From: Paracoccus beibuensis
GTDB taxonomy: Bacteria > Pseudomonadota > Alphaproteobacteria > Rhodobacterales > Rhodobacteraceae
DNA: 64,000 nt
NCBI RefSeq assembly: GCF_026162625.1
Contig: NZ_JAOTBD010000007.1
Location: forward strand, 1-64,000
Reading direction: 5' to 3'
In this document: in pieces, positions 52,552-61,756 of the stretch
Layout: each line of letters begins with the position of its first letter
Numbering within the stretch: position 1 is the stretch's first letter
Notes under the pieces: model-generated
Told to the model about the DNA's origin: nothing
Database searches by the model: none
What the model saw: the letters and a program-made list of their open reading frames with translations, nothing else
Translations under genes and position numbers: made by a program

Positions 52552-52865
52552 CGCCTTCAGGCCGAGGCTGCCGCATGATGGCAGCCCGGTCGTCCACGCC
52601 GCGTCGGGGTGGCAATCTGGGCCAGGTGACGCAGCGGCTGCGTCACCGCACGGGCGATCCGATGGCCGCCTATGACGCGCTGCCCGTCCCGCTGCGGCAG
52701 TGGCTGTCGCAGGCGGCGCTGCCCTGGTCCCCGGCCTCTTGCCTGCGGCTGTGGACGAAGGCGCGCGCCGCGGGTGCCTGCCCCCGGGACGCGCTGACCT
52801 CGCTGGACCGCGCCGAGGCGTCCGCCCTGCGCCGCGCCGCCCGCCTGCGGGACACGGCTGGCTGA
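52548..52865 (+). CDS. DUF6525 family protein
   Basis: A small basic protein of 105 residues. The segment [20 protein letters not shown] followed by [18 protein letters not shown] is the DUF6525 core found in Rhodobacterales, often next to CobW-type genes. Function unknown. The ATG at 52548 overlaps the preceding stop (ATGA); a second start at 52575 is possible. Confidence 0.65.
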   Translation: MTPSGRGCRMMAARSSTPRRGGNLGQVTQRLRHRTGDPMAAYDALPVPLRQWLSQAALPWSPASCLRLWTKARAAGACPRDALTSLDRAEASALRRAARLRDTAG

Positions 52866-52944
52866 CGCAAGGTCGCCTCTGGCATCCTGTCGGGCCCGGC
52901 CCCACGTCGGGCGTAGAGATACGACCGCGATGAAAGGATACCCC

Positions 52945-53922
52945 ATGCGCAGCGTCATCCACGGCCGCTTCGGCGAACCGGCAGAAGTTCTTGCCGCCGC
53001 GACCTCTGACCGGCCGCAGCCCGGACCGGGCCAGGTCCTGATCCGCGTGACGCTTTCGCCGATCCACAATCACGACCTCTGGACGGTGCGCGGCAGCTAT
53101 GGCGTGCGCCCCGACCTGCCCGCCATCGGCGGCAGCGAGGCCGTTGGCGTCATCGAAGAGGTTGGCGACGACGTCGATGCTGCGCTGCAGGGCCGCCGCG
53201 TCGCCGCGGCAGGTCTGAAGGGGTCCTGGTCCGAATACGCTCTGGCCGACGCAGCGGGTGCGATCCCGGTCCCCGACAGCATGCCCGACGAGGCCGCGGC
53301 CCAGCTGATCGCCATGCCGTTCAGCGCCATCACCCTGCTGGAGTTTCTGAACGTCAGCCGCGGCGACTGGGTCATCCAGACCGCCGCCAACGGCGCTGTC
53401 GGCAAAATCATGGCGGTGCTAGCGGCTTCGCGGGGCGTGCGCCTGGTCAACCTGGTCCGCCGGGCCAATGCCGCCGAGGAACTGGCGGCGATGGGCATGA
53501 CCGACATCGTGTCCACCAACGACTCCGATTGGGTCCAGCGCGTGCGCGACATCGTGGGACCAGACGGTGCACGCGCGGCCGTCGATTCGATCGGCGGCAG
53601 CGTCGCGACCGGTCTGGTCGAGCTGTTGGGAGTCGAAGGCCTGCTTGTCACCTTCGGGTCGGTGACCGGCGATGCGCTTCAACTGCCCGCCGGGCCGATC
53701 ATCTTCAAGCACCTGACGGTGAAGGGCTTCTGGGGCGCCCGTGTCATGCCCGCCACCGCCCCCGAGGATCGCCAGCGCATGTTCGGCGAACTGATCGGCC
53801 TGGTCATGGACGGCAAGCTGAAGCTGCGTTCGGGCGGAGAGTTCGGCCTGGATCGTCCCGCCGATGCCGTCACCGCGGCCCTGACGCCGGGGCGCGAGGG
53901 CAAGATCATGTTCCGGCCCTAG
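52945..53922 (+). CDS. Zinc-independent MDR-family quinone/alcohol dehydrogenase
   Basis: Medium-chain dehydrogenase/reductase of 325 residues. The N-terminal GroES-like part has HNHDLWTVRGSYGVRPDLPA and GSEAVGVIEEVGDDV. The cofactor-binding fold has TAANGAVGKIMAVLAASRGV near 155. The catalytic and structural zinc cysteines of true alcohol dehydrogenases are absent, suggesting a quinone oxidoreductase or enoyl-reductase type. An AAAGGA site lies inside the frame opened by the ATG at 52930, so the start at 52945 is preferred. Its stop shares a CTAG with the convergent gene. Confidence 0.8.
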   Translation: MRSVIHGRFGEPAEVLAAATSDRPQPGPGQVLIRVTLSPIHNHDLWTVRGSYGVRPDLPAIGGSEAVGVIEEVGDDVDAALQGRRVAAAGLKGSWSEYALADAAGAIPVPDSMPDEAAAQLIAMPFSAITLLEFLNVSRGDWVIQTAANGAVGKIMAVLAASRGVRLVNLVRRANAAEELAAMGMTDIVSTNDSDWVQRVRDIVGPDGARAAVDSIGGSVATGLVELLGVEGLLVTFGSVTGDALQLPAGPIIFKHLTVKGFWGARVMPATAPEDRQRMFGELIGLVMDGKLKLRSGGEFGLDRPADAVTAALTPGREGKIMFRP

Positions 53923-54293
53923 CCCAGCCCCGTCTCGCGCAGGTAATGGCGCACCGCATCCGCCACGTGCCGAAAGCGGTCGCCGCCCAGATGCTTGCCG
54001 CCATACCAGCGCGTGACGATCACGACGTGATCCTGCAGCCCCGCCCGCTCCAGCATCTGCAGGATCAGCGCACCCGCGCCGCTTTCGCCGTCGTCATCCT
54101 TGGCGGGCTCGCCGCCCATAACCGCCGCCCAGCTGTGATGCGTCGCCTTGGCGAACCGCTTCGTCCGCTTCAGCTCGGCCAGGATCGCAGCCACGTCGGT
54201 CGCCGCCGACGCAGGCCCGCCAGAGACCGCATAGCGCGACCCCCGGTCCGAGATGATCTTGTCGAAGACCCGCAGGTCGACCTCGCCCGACAT
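53919..54293 (-). CDS. IMPACT/YigZ-family protein (UPF0029 N-terminal domain)
   Basis: A 124-residue single-domain protein. FAKATHHSWAAVMGG, the acidic glycine-rich DDDGESGAGALILQMLERAG and VIVTRWYGGKHLGGDRFRHV are the UPF0029 core. YigZ proper is about 200 residues, so the C-terminal DUF1949 domain is missing, as in many short alphaproteobacterial members. Role unknown; eukaryotic IMPACT regulates translation stress. The start at 54293 gives MSGEVDLRV. Confidence 0.8.
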   Translation of the reverse strand: MSGEVDLRVFDKIISDRGSRYAVSGGPASAATDVAAILAELKRTKRFAKATHHSWAAVMGGEPAKDDDGESGAGALILQMLERAGLQDHVVIVTRWYGGKHLGGDRFRHVADAVRHYLRETGLG

Positions 54294-54875
54294 GCTGCCT
54301 CCACCCGCCAATGTGCCGATCCCGACCAGGCATCGCGGCCCGTGGCACGATCTATCGGGGAATGCTCCGGCAGGGCAAGTGCCGCCGACCGCCCCACTGG
54401 CGGGACAAGACTGCTGGCAGAGCCGGTCATGACCAAAGGGCCCGACCAGGTGCAACCGTCCATCGGCAGAAGCCGCCCGTCCCGGATCGTTCCGATCCTG
54501 CAAAACTTCCTGCCCTTTTGTATGCCTCGATAGATCATCGCCCCATCCTCCTGCATTGCGCGGCAGCTGACAACACGCTTCGCGTGCGTCTTCAAGGACA
54601 TCCCTGCAAAGGATCAAGCCCCCAGACGCGGCTTCCACATCAAGCACCGGCCCTCCGACGTCACGGGCAGGCAAGGGGGGTCCGGGGGGCCGGCCCCCCG
54701 GCCATCGCGGGACGCAATCAGGCGGCAGGTAGACGCCCGTTCAGCCCGATGGAAGTGATGCCGCGGCCACGCCGTCCACGCACACCGACCGGCACCCTGT
54801 CGCGAACCTGCCCGCCCGACGCTTTCCCACCGCGCGCAGTCGTGCCAGCATGCGTCGAGACGAGAGGAGAACACG
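54294..54875. other. Gene-poor stretch with a 20-bp perfect palindrome
   Basis: No convincing gene in about 580 bases. A perfect palindrome CCGGGGGGCC/GGCCCCCCGG occupies 54682-54701 and can form a very stable hairpin or cruciform. A GAGAGGAGAACACG ribosome-binding region lies just before the beta-glucosidase start. Confidence 0.5.
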
Positions 54876-56183
54876 ATGCTGCCGTCCCGATCAGACTTCC
54901 CCGCCGGCTTCACCTTCGGCGCCGCCACCTCGGCCTACCAGATCGAGGGCACGGCAGTCGCCGGCCTGTCGCACTGGGACAGCTTCGCCGCCACCCCCGG
55001 CAACATCGCCGACGACAGCGACGGCAGCCGGGCCTGCGATCACCTGAACCTCTGGCCGCAGGATCTGGACCTGGTGCGGGACGCGGGCTTCGACGCCTAT
55101 CGCTTTTCGACATCCTGGGCGCGGGTCATGCCGGACGGCTTGACGGTGAACCCCGATGGCCTCGATTTCTATGACCGGCTGGTGGACGGGATGGTCGAAC
55201 GGGGGCTGAAGCCGTTCCTGACCTTCTATCACTGGGAACTGCCGGCGGCTCTGGCCGCCAACGGCGGCTGGCAGAACCGCGACATCGCCGCGCGGTTCGC
55301 CGACTTCTGCACCGCCGTCCATGCCAGGATCGGCGACCGGATCGCCAGCGCGGCCACCCTGAACGAGCCGTGGTGCATCGCCTGGTTGTCGCATTTCCTG
55401 GGCCACCACGCGCCCGGGCTGCGCGACATCCACGCTGCCAGCCGCGCCATGCACCACGTCCTTCTGGCCCATGGCACCGCCATCCGCGCGCTGCGCGCCG
55501 AGGGTGCAACGAGCCTGGGCATCGTCCTCAACTTCGAAACCTGTCACCCGGCGGACGACAGTCCCGCTGCGGCAAGGGCCGCCGAGACGCAGGACGCGAT
55601 CTACAACCAGTGGTTCATCCGCGCGCTGATGGGACAAGGCTATCCCGATGCCGCGCTGGAGGGGATCGGCCCGCACCTGCCCGACCGCTGGCAAGCCGAC
55701 ATGGAGCTGATCGCGCAACCCTTGGATTGGCTAGGCGTGAACTACTACACGCGCAAGCTCCATGCCCCCGACCCCGGCCTCTGGCCGCATGCGGCCGAAC
55801 TGTCCGGCCCCCTGCCCAAGACCCAGATGGACTGGGAGATCCGCCCCGAGGGCCTGACCGAGTTCCTGACCCGGCTGGCGCGCGACCACACGGGCAACCT
55901 GCCGCTCTATGTCACGGAAAACGGCATGGCACTGGGGGCGGGACCGGACGTGACGCAGGACGACCGCCGGGTGGAGTTTATCGCGGACCACCTGCGCGCC
56001 ACCAGGGCGGCGATGGATCAAGGCGTCGACGTGCGCGGCTTCTTCTACTGGTCGCTGCTGGACAATTACGAATGGGGCTGGGGCTACGGCCCGCGCTTCG
56101 GGCTGGTCCACGTCGATTACGACACGATGGCGCGGACGCCGAAGGCCAGCTGGCACGCGTTCCACAGGATGCTGCGGGGCTAA
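54876..56183 (+). CDS. bglA: Family GH1 beta-glucosidase
   Basis: Hydrolyses terminal beta-linked glucose or related sugars from short glycosides, probably in the cytoplasm since no signal peptide is visible. The 435-residue TIM barrel has DFPAGFTFGAATSAYQIEG at 7-25, the acid/base Glu164 in TLNEPWCI, and the nucleophile Glu348 in YVTENGMA. The C-terminal GYGPRFGLVHVDYDTMARTP is also typical. It is monocistronic and converges with the GMC oxidoreductase gene, the stops sharing 4 nt. Confidence 0.93.
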   Translation: MLPSRSDFPAGFTFGAATSAYQIEGTAVAGLSHWDSFAATPGNIADDSDGSRACDHLNLWPQDLDLVRDAGFDAYRFSTSWARVMPDGLTVNPDGLDFYDRLVDGMVERGLKPFLTFYHWELPAALAANGGWQNRDIAARFADFCTAVHARIGDRIASAATLNEPWCIAWLSHFLGHHAPGLRDIHAASRAMHHVLLAHGTAIRALRAEGATSLGIVLNFETCHPADDSPAAARAAETQDAIYNQWFIRALMGQGYPDAALEGIGPHLPDRWQADMELIAQPLDWLGVNYYTRKLHAPDPGLWPHAAELSGPLPKTQMDWEIRPEGLTEFLTRLARDHTGNLPLYVTENGMALGAGPDVTQDDRRVEFIADHLRATRAAMDQGVDVRGFFYWSLLDNYEWGWGYGPRFGLVHVDYDTMARTPKASWHAFHRMLRG

Positions 56184-57796
56184 AGCGCGCCTTCTCGCGC
56201 CGCCTGCCGGATCATGCTGCTGGCCTTGTCCGCGATCATCGTCACCGGCGCGTGGGTGTTGCCCGATACGATCGAAGGCATCACGCCGGCATCGACGACC
56301 CGCAGCCCGGCGATGCCGCGGACGCGCAGCTGCGCATCGACAACCGACATCGGGTCGCTGCCCATCTTCGTGGTGCCGACCGGGTGAAAGATCGTGGTCC
56401 CGACCTCGCCCGCCGCGCGGACCAGATCCTCGTCGCTGACCAGATCGGGGCCGGGCTTGACCTCGACCGGCGCGAAGGCGGCCATTCGGCGCGTGGCCAT
56501 CAGGCGCCGGGCATGGCGCAGGCTCTCCACGGCCACCTGCCGGTCCGACGCCGCCGACAGATAGCGCGGCGCGATGGCCGGGGCGGCGGCCGGATCGGGT
56601 GACGTGATGTGGCAGGCCCCTACGCTGTCCGGCCGAAGGTTGCAGACCGAGATGGTCAGCCCCGGAAAATCGTCCAGCGGATCGCCGAACTTGCCCAGCG
56701 ATAGCGGCTGGACGTGGTATTCGATGTTCGCCGTCTTGAACGCGCCGGAGGATTTGGCAAAGATCCCCAGCTGGCTGGGCGCCATCGCCATCGGCCCGCT
56801 GCGGCGGAGCGCGTATTCCAGCGCGATCCCGGCCTTGCCCCAGATCGTCCGCGCCCGGTCGTTCAGCGTCCGCGCCCCGCTGATGCGGAAGACGGTGCGC
56901 AGTTGCAGGTGGTCCTGCAGGTTCTCTCCCACGCCCGGCAGGTCGTGGACCGGCGCGACCCCGACCGCCGCCAGCCGGTCGGGCTGGCCGATGCCCGACA
57001 GCTCCAGCAGCGCGGGCGAGTTGATCGCCCCTGCCGCCAGGATCACCTCGCCCCGCGCCCGCGCAACGAAGGTCTGGCCGTGCCGGTGGAACAGAACGCC
57101 GGTCGCGCGACGCCTGTCCAGCGACAGCCGCTGGACCTGCGCACCCGTCTCGATCCGCAGGTTCGGGCGGCCGCGCGCCGGGTCCAGGAAAGCCTTGCGG
57201 GCGTTCCAGCGGATGCCGCGACGCTGTGTCACAGGAAAGTAGCCCACGCCTTCATTGTCGCCGCAGTTGAAGTCCGGGCAGGCCGGCAAACCCAGTTCCT
57301 GCGCGGCCTCGGACACGGCCTCGAGGATCGGCCAGCGCAGCCGCTGTTGTTCCACCCGCAGCTCCCCCGCGTCGCCGTGAAAGTCGCAGGCGGGGCCATA
57401 GTGGCGTTCGGTGGCGCGGAAATGCGCCAGCACGTCGGACCAGCCCCAACCCACATTGCCCATCTGCCGCCAGCGGTCGTAATCGGCCGCCTGCCCGCGC
57501 ATGTAGATCATCCCGTTGATCGACGAACAACCGCCCAGCACCCGCCCGCGGGGATAGTTCAACCGCCGCCCGTTCAACCCGGCCTCGGGCTCTGTCCGGT
57601 AACACCAGTCCAGCGTCGGGTTGCCCATCGCGTATAGATAGCCCACCGGCACATGCACCCAGAAGCGGTTGTCGTGGCCCCCGGCCTCCAGCAGCAGGAC
57701 ACGGTGGCGCGGGTCGGCCGACAGCCGGTTCGCCAGAACGCATCCGGCCGAGCCCGCGCCCACGATGACGTAATCGTATTCACCGAGATCCTGCAT
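56180..57796 (-). CDS. GMC-family FAD oxidoreductase (choline/alcohol dehydrogenase-like)
   Basis: A 538-residue flavoprotein with FAD-binding YVIVGAGSAGCVLANRLSAD at 8-27, the GMC signature GRVLGGCSSINGMIYMRG near 85, GAINSPALLELSGIG (second signature), and the active-site region ATIFHPVGTTKMG-like TTIFHPVGTTKMG near 470. Close types are BetA choline dehydrogenase and AlkJ alcohol dehydrogenase. No betB, betI or transporter gene is adjacent, so the substrate stays open. Confidence 0.85.
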   Translation of the reverse strand: MQDLGEYDYVIVGAGSAGCVLANRLSADPRHRVLLLEAGGHDNRFWVHVPVGYLYAMGNPTLDWCYRTEPEAGLNGRRLNYPRGRVLGGCSSINGMIYMRGQAADYDRWRQMGNVGWGWSDVLAHFRATERHYGPACDFHGDAGELRVEQQRLRWPILEAVSEAAQELGLPACPDFNCGDNEGVGYFPVTQRRGIRWNARKAFLDPARGRPNLRIETGAQVQRLSLDRRRATGVLFHRHGQTFVARARGEVILAAGAINSPALLELSGIGQPDRLAAVGVAPVHDLPGVGENLQDHLQLRTVFRISGARTLNDRARTIWGKAGIALEYALRRSGPMAMAPSQLGIFAKSSGAFKTANIEYHVQPLSLGKFGDPLDDFPGLTISVCNLRPDSVGACHITSPDPAAAPAIAPRYLSAASDRQVAVESLRHARRLMATRRMAAFAPVEVKPGPDLVSDEDLVRAAGEVGTTIFHPVGTTKMGSDPMSVVDAQLRVRGIAGLRVVDAGVMPSIVSGNTHAPVTMIADKASSMIRQAAREGAL

Positions 57797-57924
57797 CCCC
57801 GTCCTCCCTGCCCAGGACGCTAGCTGTGGTGCCGGACCGGGGCAAGGCGGCGCTTGCAGTTGCGGTCGCGCGTGGCGCGGGCTATCTGCAACGGCAACAG
57901 ACAGGCCCCCCCGAAAGGACCGCC

Positions 57925-58089
57925 ATGATCGTCATCGCCGCCGCCATCATCGGAGCGCTGCTGGGCTGGCGCCGCGCCGCCCAGCTTCGTGGGAACAGCC
58001 GCGACAAGGTGCAATACGCCATTGCCTTCGCCTTGGGCTTTGCCATGATCGGCCTGTTCGCCACGATCATCATTCACCGGATGGCCTGA
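57925..58089 (+). CDS. Small two-helix membrane protein (54 residues)
   Basis: The product is nearly all membrane: MIVIAAAIIGALLGWRRAAQ and YAIAFALGFAMIGLFATIII, separated by a short basic loop. A GAAAGGA site precedes the ATG at 57925. The stop overlaps the start of the vWA gene, so the two are co-translated, an arrangement common in Rhodobacterales. Function unknown. Confidence 0.7.
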   Translation: MIVIAAAIIGALLGWRRAAQLRGNSRDKVQYAIAFALGFAMIGLFATIIIHRMA

Positions 58090-59270
58090 TGTTCCTGCCC
58101 TTCCTCGACAGCTTGCGCCGGCAGGGGGTTCCGGTCTCGCTGCGGGAATGGCTGGACCTGATGGGGGGGATGCAGGCGGGCGTCGCAGGCTGGACGGTCG
58201 ACGGCTTCTATGGTTTCGCGCGGCTGGTGCTGGTCAAGGACGAGCGGCACCTGGACCGCTTTGACCGCGCCTTCGCGGAAACCTTCGGCGGCCTGCAGGA
58301 CATCCCGGTCGAGGCGCTGGTCAACGACCGCACCCTGCCCCGCGAGTGGCTGGAAAAACTGGCCGAAAAGCTGCTGACCGACGCCGAGAAGGCCGCTGTC
58401 CAAGGCAGCGGCAGCTTCGAGGCGCTGATGGACAAGCTGCGCCAGCGGCTGACCGAACAGCAAGGCCGCCACCAGGGCGGCAACAAGTGGATCGGCACGG
58501 CAGGCACCTCGCCCTTCGGGGCCTATGGCTATAACCCCGAGGGCGTCCGGATCGGCCAGGACGAAAGCCGTCACCGCCGCGCCGTCAAGGTCTGGGACAA
58601 CCGAGAGTTCCGCGACTTTGACGACCGGGTCGAACTGGGCACCCGCAACATCAAGGTCGCCCTGAAGCGCCTGCGGCAATGGGCCCGCCACGGCGCGGCC
58701 GAAGAGCTGGACCTGCCCGGCACGATCCGCGCCACCGCCGATCATGGCTATATCGACGTCAAGACCCGGCCCGAGCGTCGGAACGCCGTCAAGGTGCTGC
58801 TATTTCTCGATGTCGGCGGCAGCATGGACGACCATATCCGCGTCGTGGACGAGTTGTTCAGCGCCGCCCGCGCCGAATTCAAGCACATGCAGCATTTCTA
58901 TTTTCACAACTGCATCTATGAAGGCTTGTGGACCGACAATCGCCGTCGGTGGGGTGAACAGGTGCCGACCTGGGACGTGCTCCACCGCTATGGCCGCGAC
59001 TACAAGTGCATCGTGGTGGGCGACGCGTCGATGTCGCCCTATGAGATCGCGGTCCCCGGCGGCGCGAACGAACACTGGAACCCCGAGGCCGGAGAGGTCT
59101 GGCTGCGCCGCCTGACGCAGACCTGGACCGACCACACCTGGCTGAACCCGGTCCCCGAGGCCCATTGGGGAAACACGCAGTCGATCGGGATGATCGGCCA
59201 GATCTTTGAAAACCGCATGATGCCGCTGACGCTGGACGGGCTGACCCGCGCCATGCGGATGCTGGGGTGA
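58089..59270 (+). CDS. vWA-domain protein of the CoxE-like family
   Basis: A 393-residue protein. The N-terminal half (FLPFLDSLRRQGVPVSLREW, then VDGFYGFARLVLVKDERHLD) and a C-terminal von Willebrand A domain match the CoxE-like group. The metal-site motif is DVGGSMDDHI near residue 239, with Gly in place of the first Ser of DxSxS. Such proteins pair with MoxR-type ATPases to load metals or remodel complexes; no MoxR gene is in the window. It is coupled to the 54-residue membrane protein. Confidence 0.8.
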   Translation: MFLPFLDSLRRQGVPVSLREWLDLMGGMQAGVAGWTVDGFYGFARLVLVKDERHLDRFDRAFAETFGGLQDIPVEALVNDRTLPREWLEKLAEKLLTDAEKAAVQGSGSFEALMDKLRQRLTEQQGRHQGGNKWIGTAGTSPFGAYGYNPEGVRIGQDESRHRRAVKVWDNREFRDFDDRVELGTRNIKVALKRLRQWARHGAAEELDLPGTIRATADHGYIDVKTRPERRNAVKVLLFLDVGGSMDDHIRVVDELFSAARAEFKHMQHFYFHNCIYEGLWTDNRRRWGEQVPTWDVLHRYGRDYKCIVVGDASMSPYEIAVPGGANEHWNPEAGEVWLRRLTQTWTDHTWLNPVPEAHWGNTQSIGMIGQIFENRMMPLTLDGLTRAMRMLG

Positions 59271-59680
59271 TTGCCCTGACCCGACTGCTGCCGGCGTGGG
59301 GACCGTGGCTGCTGGGTCTCTCGGCGTTCCTGTCCTGCATGATGGTGCCGTCCCGACCTCGGTCCTGCTGGTGGGCGCGCGGGCGCTGACGGGGCGGGCC
59401 ACCTACAGCTGGCAGAAACGGCCTTGCGGCAGTCGTCGGCGCCGTGCTTGGCGACTGGGTGGCCTTCCTGCTGGCGCGGCGGCTGCAGCCTCGGCTGGCG
59501 TCGGGATGCGGTGCTGGCACGCGCGCAGGCGCCGGTCGCGCGGCGCGGGCGGTGTTCCCGTCACGCTGGCTTGTGACGCCGCTGGGGCCGTCCAGTAACT
59601 ACGTCGCCTGCGCCGCAAGCCTGTCGCTGCCTCGTTTCATGGCAGCCAGCATCCCCCCGGGTGACAATCTGGACCACCGT
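59267..59680 (+). pseudogene. DedA-family membrane protein, multiply frameshifted
   Basis: Fragments in different plus-strand frames line up as one DedA/SNARE-associated protein: WGPWLLGLSAFLSCMMVP, TSVLLVGARALTG, LGDWVAFLLARRLQPRLAS, and SRWLVTPLGPSSNYVA followed by SLSLPRFMAAS. At least four frameshifts in 400 bp and no full-length frame remain. A GTG at 59267 overlapping the vWA stop may be the old start. Confidence 0.7.
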
Positions 59681-59826
59681 CCACCGTGTGCCCTAAGCCG
59701 CCAGGCGGGACGCGGCTTCCGCAGAACCGAGGCGCCGGCGCTGAAGGCGGTGGCTGCGGCGCTTGGCCTCGGCCTCTAGGCGTCGCGCATCTGGCGCCGC
59801 CGGCGCGGCGGGCCCATATTGGGCAC

Positions 59827-60510
59827 ATGCTCAAGTTCACGCCGATCCTTCTGCTGGGCCTCTACCTTGCCGCGATGTGGTTCTTTTCCGCATGGCGGCT
59901 GAAGCACGAGTTGAACGAGAAGGCCACCCCACTGCGCCACCCGCGCCTGACGCCGATGCTGGAACGCCTCGGCCGCGCGATGGACCTGCCCCCGATCGAG
60001 GCCCACATCTACGAGGTCGAGCCGATCAACGGCCTCGCCGCCCCGGACGGGCGCATCTTCCTGACGCGCGGCTTCATCCGCAAGCTGGACGCCTGCGAGG
60101 TCACGGCCGAGGAACTGGCCAGCGTCATCGCACACGAGTTGGGCCACGTGTCGCTGGGGCATTCGCGTCGGCGGATGATCGACTTCGCGGGCCAGAACGC
60201 CATCCGGCTGGCGCTGTCGGGGGTTCTTGGCCGCTTTCTGCCGGGTATCGGCGCATGGATCGCCAATGCCGTCGCCACCGCCGTCGCGGCGCGCCTGTCA
60301 CGCCAGGACGAATTCGAGGCCGACCGCTTCGCCAGCGCGCTGATGATCAAGGCGGGCCTTGGCACCGGCCCGCAGAAGTCGCTGTTCCACAAGCTGGACC
60401 GGCTGACCGGCAACCGCGGCACCGCCCCCGCCTGGTTCCTGTCGCACCCGCCGACCGCCCGCCGCATCGCCGCAATCGAGGCGCACGAGGCCCGCTGGCG
60501 GGACGGATGA
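59827..60510 (+). CDS. M48-family metalloprotease
   Basis: Zinc protease of 227 residues with an N-terminal membrane helix (ILLLGLYLAAMWFFSAW), the zinc/catalytic motif HELGH at 103-107, and the third ligand Glu in DEFEADRFA near 165. A hydrophobic stretch lies at about 135-150. It resembles the small membrane-anchored HtpX/Oma1 relatives that trim misfolded membrane proteins. A longer frame from 59686 runs through the DedA relic and was rejected. Confidence 0.87.
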   Translation: MLKFTPILLLGLYLAAMWFFSAWRLKHELNEKATPLRHPRLTPMLERLGRAMDLPPIEAHIYEVEPINGLAAPDGRIFLTRGFIRKLDACEVTAEELASVIAHELGHVSLGHSRRRMIDFAGQNAIRLALSGVLGRFLPGIGAWIANAVATAVAARLSRQDEFEADRFASALMIKAGLGTGPQKSLFHKLDRLTGNRGTAPAWFLSHPPTARRIAAIEAHEARWRDG

Positions 60511-60568
60511 TCGTCAGGGTTGTGGCGCGGACAATGAAGGGTATTCTGCGCCTCAACCCCGAGGCCCC

Positions 60569-61756
60569 ATGACCCGACCGTTCCGCCGCCATGTCCTCTA
60601 CCTGCCCGGCTTCGACCCGGTTCCCCCGCGCCGCTACCGCGAACTCTACCGAAAGGAAGCCACCGATCAGGCGCGCATCTCGGGGCACCGCCTGAAGTTG
60701 CGTCCCGCCAGTGCCGGCCGCTACGCCTGGTTCGTCGAAGGTCATGTCGAGGGCCGCGACACGCTGGCCACCGTCGAAGTCGCGCTCTGGTCAGACCTCG
60801 TGCAGGCGTCCATGCGGCGGGGAATCCTGGGCACCTATGGCCAGCTTCTGCGCACCTTCCACGCCTATGTCGCGACGGGGGCGCTGTGGCGGCTGATGAA
60901 GCTGCGGCGGGGGCCGGTCATCGCCGCACTCTATCCCATCGTCGTGCTGCTGGGCCAGCTGCTGCTGGCGCTGCTGGTCGGAGCGGTTGCTGCCTGGGGC
61001 GCGACAGCCGCGATCGGCGGCGGCGCGGGGCTGCTGCCGGGATGCGTTCTGGGCGCGGCGATGGCCGGGGGCGTCCTGTGGCTGGGGCGGCGGTTGGACC
61101 ACCGGTTCTACGCCTATTACCTGATGCACGACTATGCCTTCACGGCCCAGCACCGCGGCGCCTATCCCCCCGCGCTCGAGGCGCGGCTGCTGCAGTTCCG
61201 CGACCGGCTGCGCACGATCCTGGACGAGGGCACCGACGAGGTGCTGGTCGTCGGCCATTCCTCGGGCGCCTATCTTGCGATCTCGCTTGTGGCCGATCTG
61301 CTGCGGCAGGGTCCGGCCGGTGCGCCTGCACTGTCGCTGCTGACGCTTGGCCATGTCGTCCCGATGGCGGCGTTCCTGCCAGATGCGGGCCGGCTGCGTG
61401 ACGACCTGGCGTTCCTTGGCCGTGCCGAGGGGCTGTTCTGGGCGGACGTGACGGCGCCGGGCGACGCCTGCTGCTTCGCGCTCTGTGACCCGGTGGCGGT
61501 GTGCGGTGGGGGCGGCGCGGACCAGCGCTGGCCGCTGGTGCTGTCGGCCGCGTTCCGAAAGACGCTGTCGCCCGAACGGCGGGCGGCGCTGCGGGGACGC
61601 TGGCTGACGCTGCATTTCCAGTATCTCCGCGCCTTCGATCTGCCGCACAACTACGACTATTTCGCGATCACGGCAGGGCCGCTGACGCTGGCGCAGCGCT
61701 TTGCCAGCCGCAGGCATTCCCCCGGGCGCATCACCCGGCCGGTCGGCGCGCGATGA
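60569..61756 (+). CDS. Membrane-embedded alpha/beta-hydrolase-like protein of unknown function
   Basis: A 395-residue protein opening with HVLYLPGFDPVPPRRYRELY, two central membrane helices (VIAALYPIVVLLGQLLLALL and GAGLLPGCVLGAAMAGGVLW), and a nucleophile-elbow sequence VVGHSSGAYLAISLV near residue 230 (G-x-S-x-G). A late acidic residue and the His in FDLPHNYDYF could complete a triad. Its TGA overlaps the P450 start, so both are probably expressed together. A lipase or esterase role is inferred only. Confidence 0.65.
   Translation: MTRPFRRHVLYLPGFDPVPPRRYRELYRKEATDQARISGHRLKLRPASAGRYAWFVEGHVEGRDTLATVEVALWSDLVQASMRRGILGTYGQLLRTFHAYVATGALWRLMKLRRGPVIAALYPIVVLLGQLLLALLVGAVAAWGATAAIGGGAGLLPGCVLGAAMAGGVLWLGRRLDHRFYAYYLMHDYAFTAQHRGAYPPALEARLLQFRDRLRTILDEGTDEVLVVGHSSGAYLAISLVADLLRQGPAGAPALSLLTLGHVVPMAAFLPDAGRLRDDLAFLGRAEGLFWADVTAPGDACCFALCDPVAVCGGGGADQRWPLVLSAAFRKTLSPERRAALRGRWLTLHFQYLRAFDLPHNYDYFAITAGPLTLAQRFASRRHSPGRITRPVGAR

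Noticed and set aside
54170..54601. Minus-strand frame of 143 residues upstream of the IMPACT gene
   Set aside because: Half of it is a shadow of the IMPACT coding region and the rest resembles no family; no ribosome-binding site was seen.
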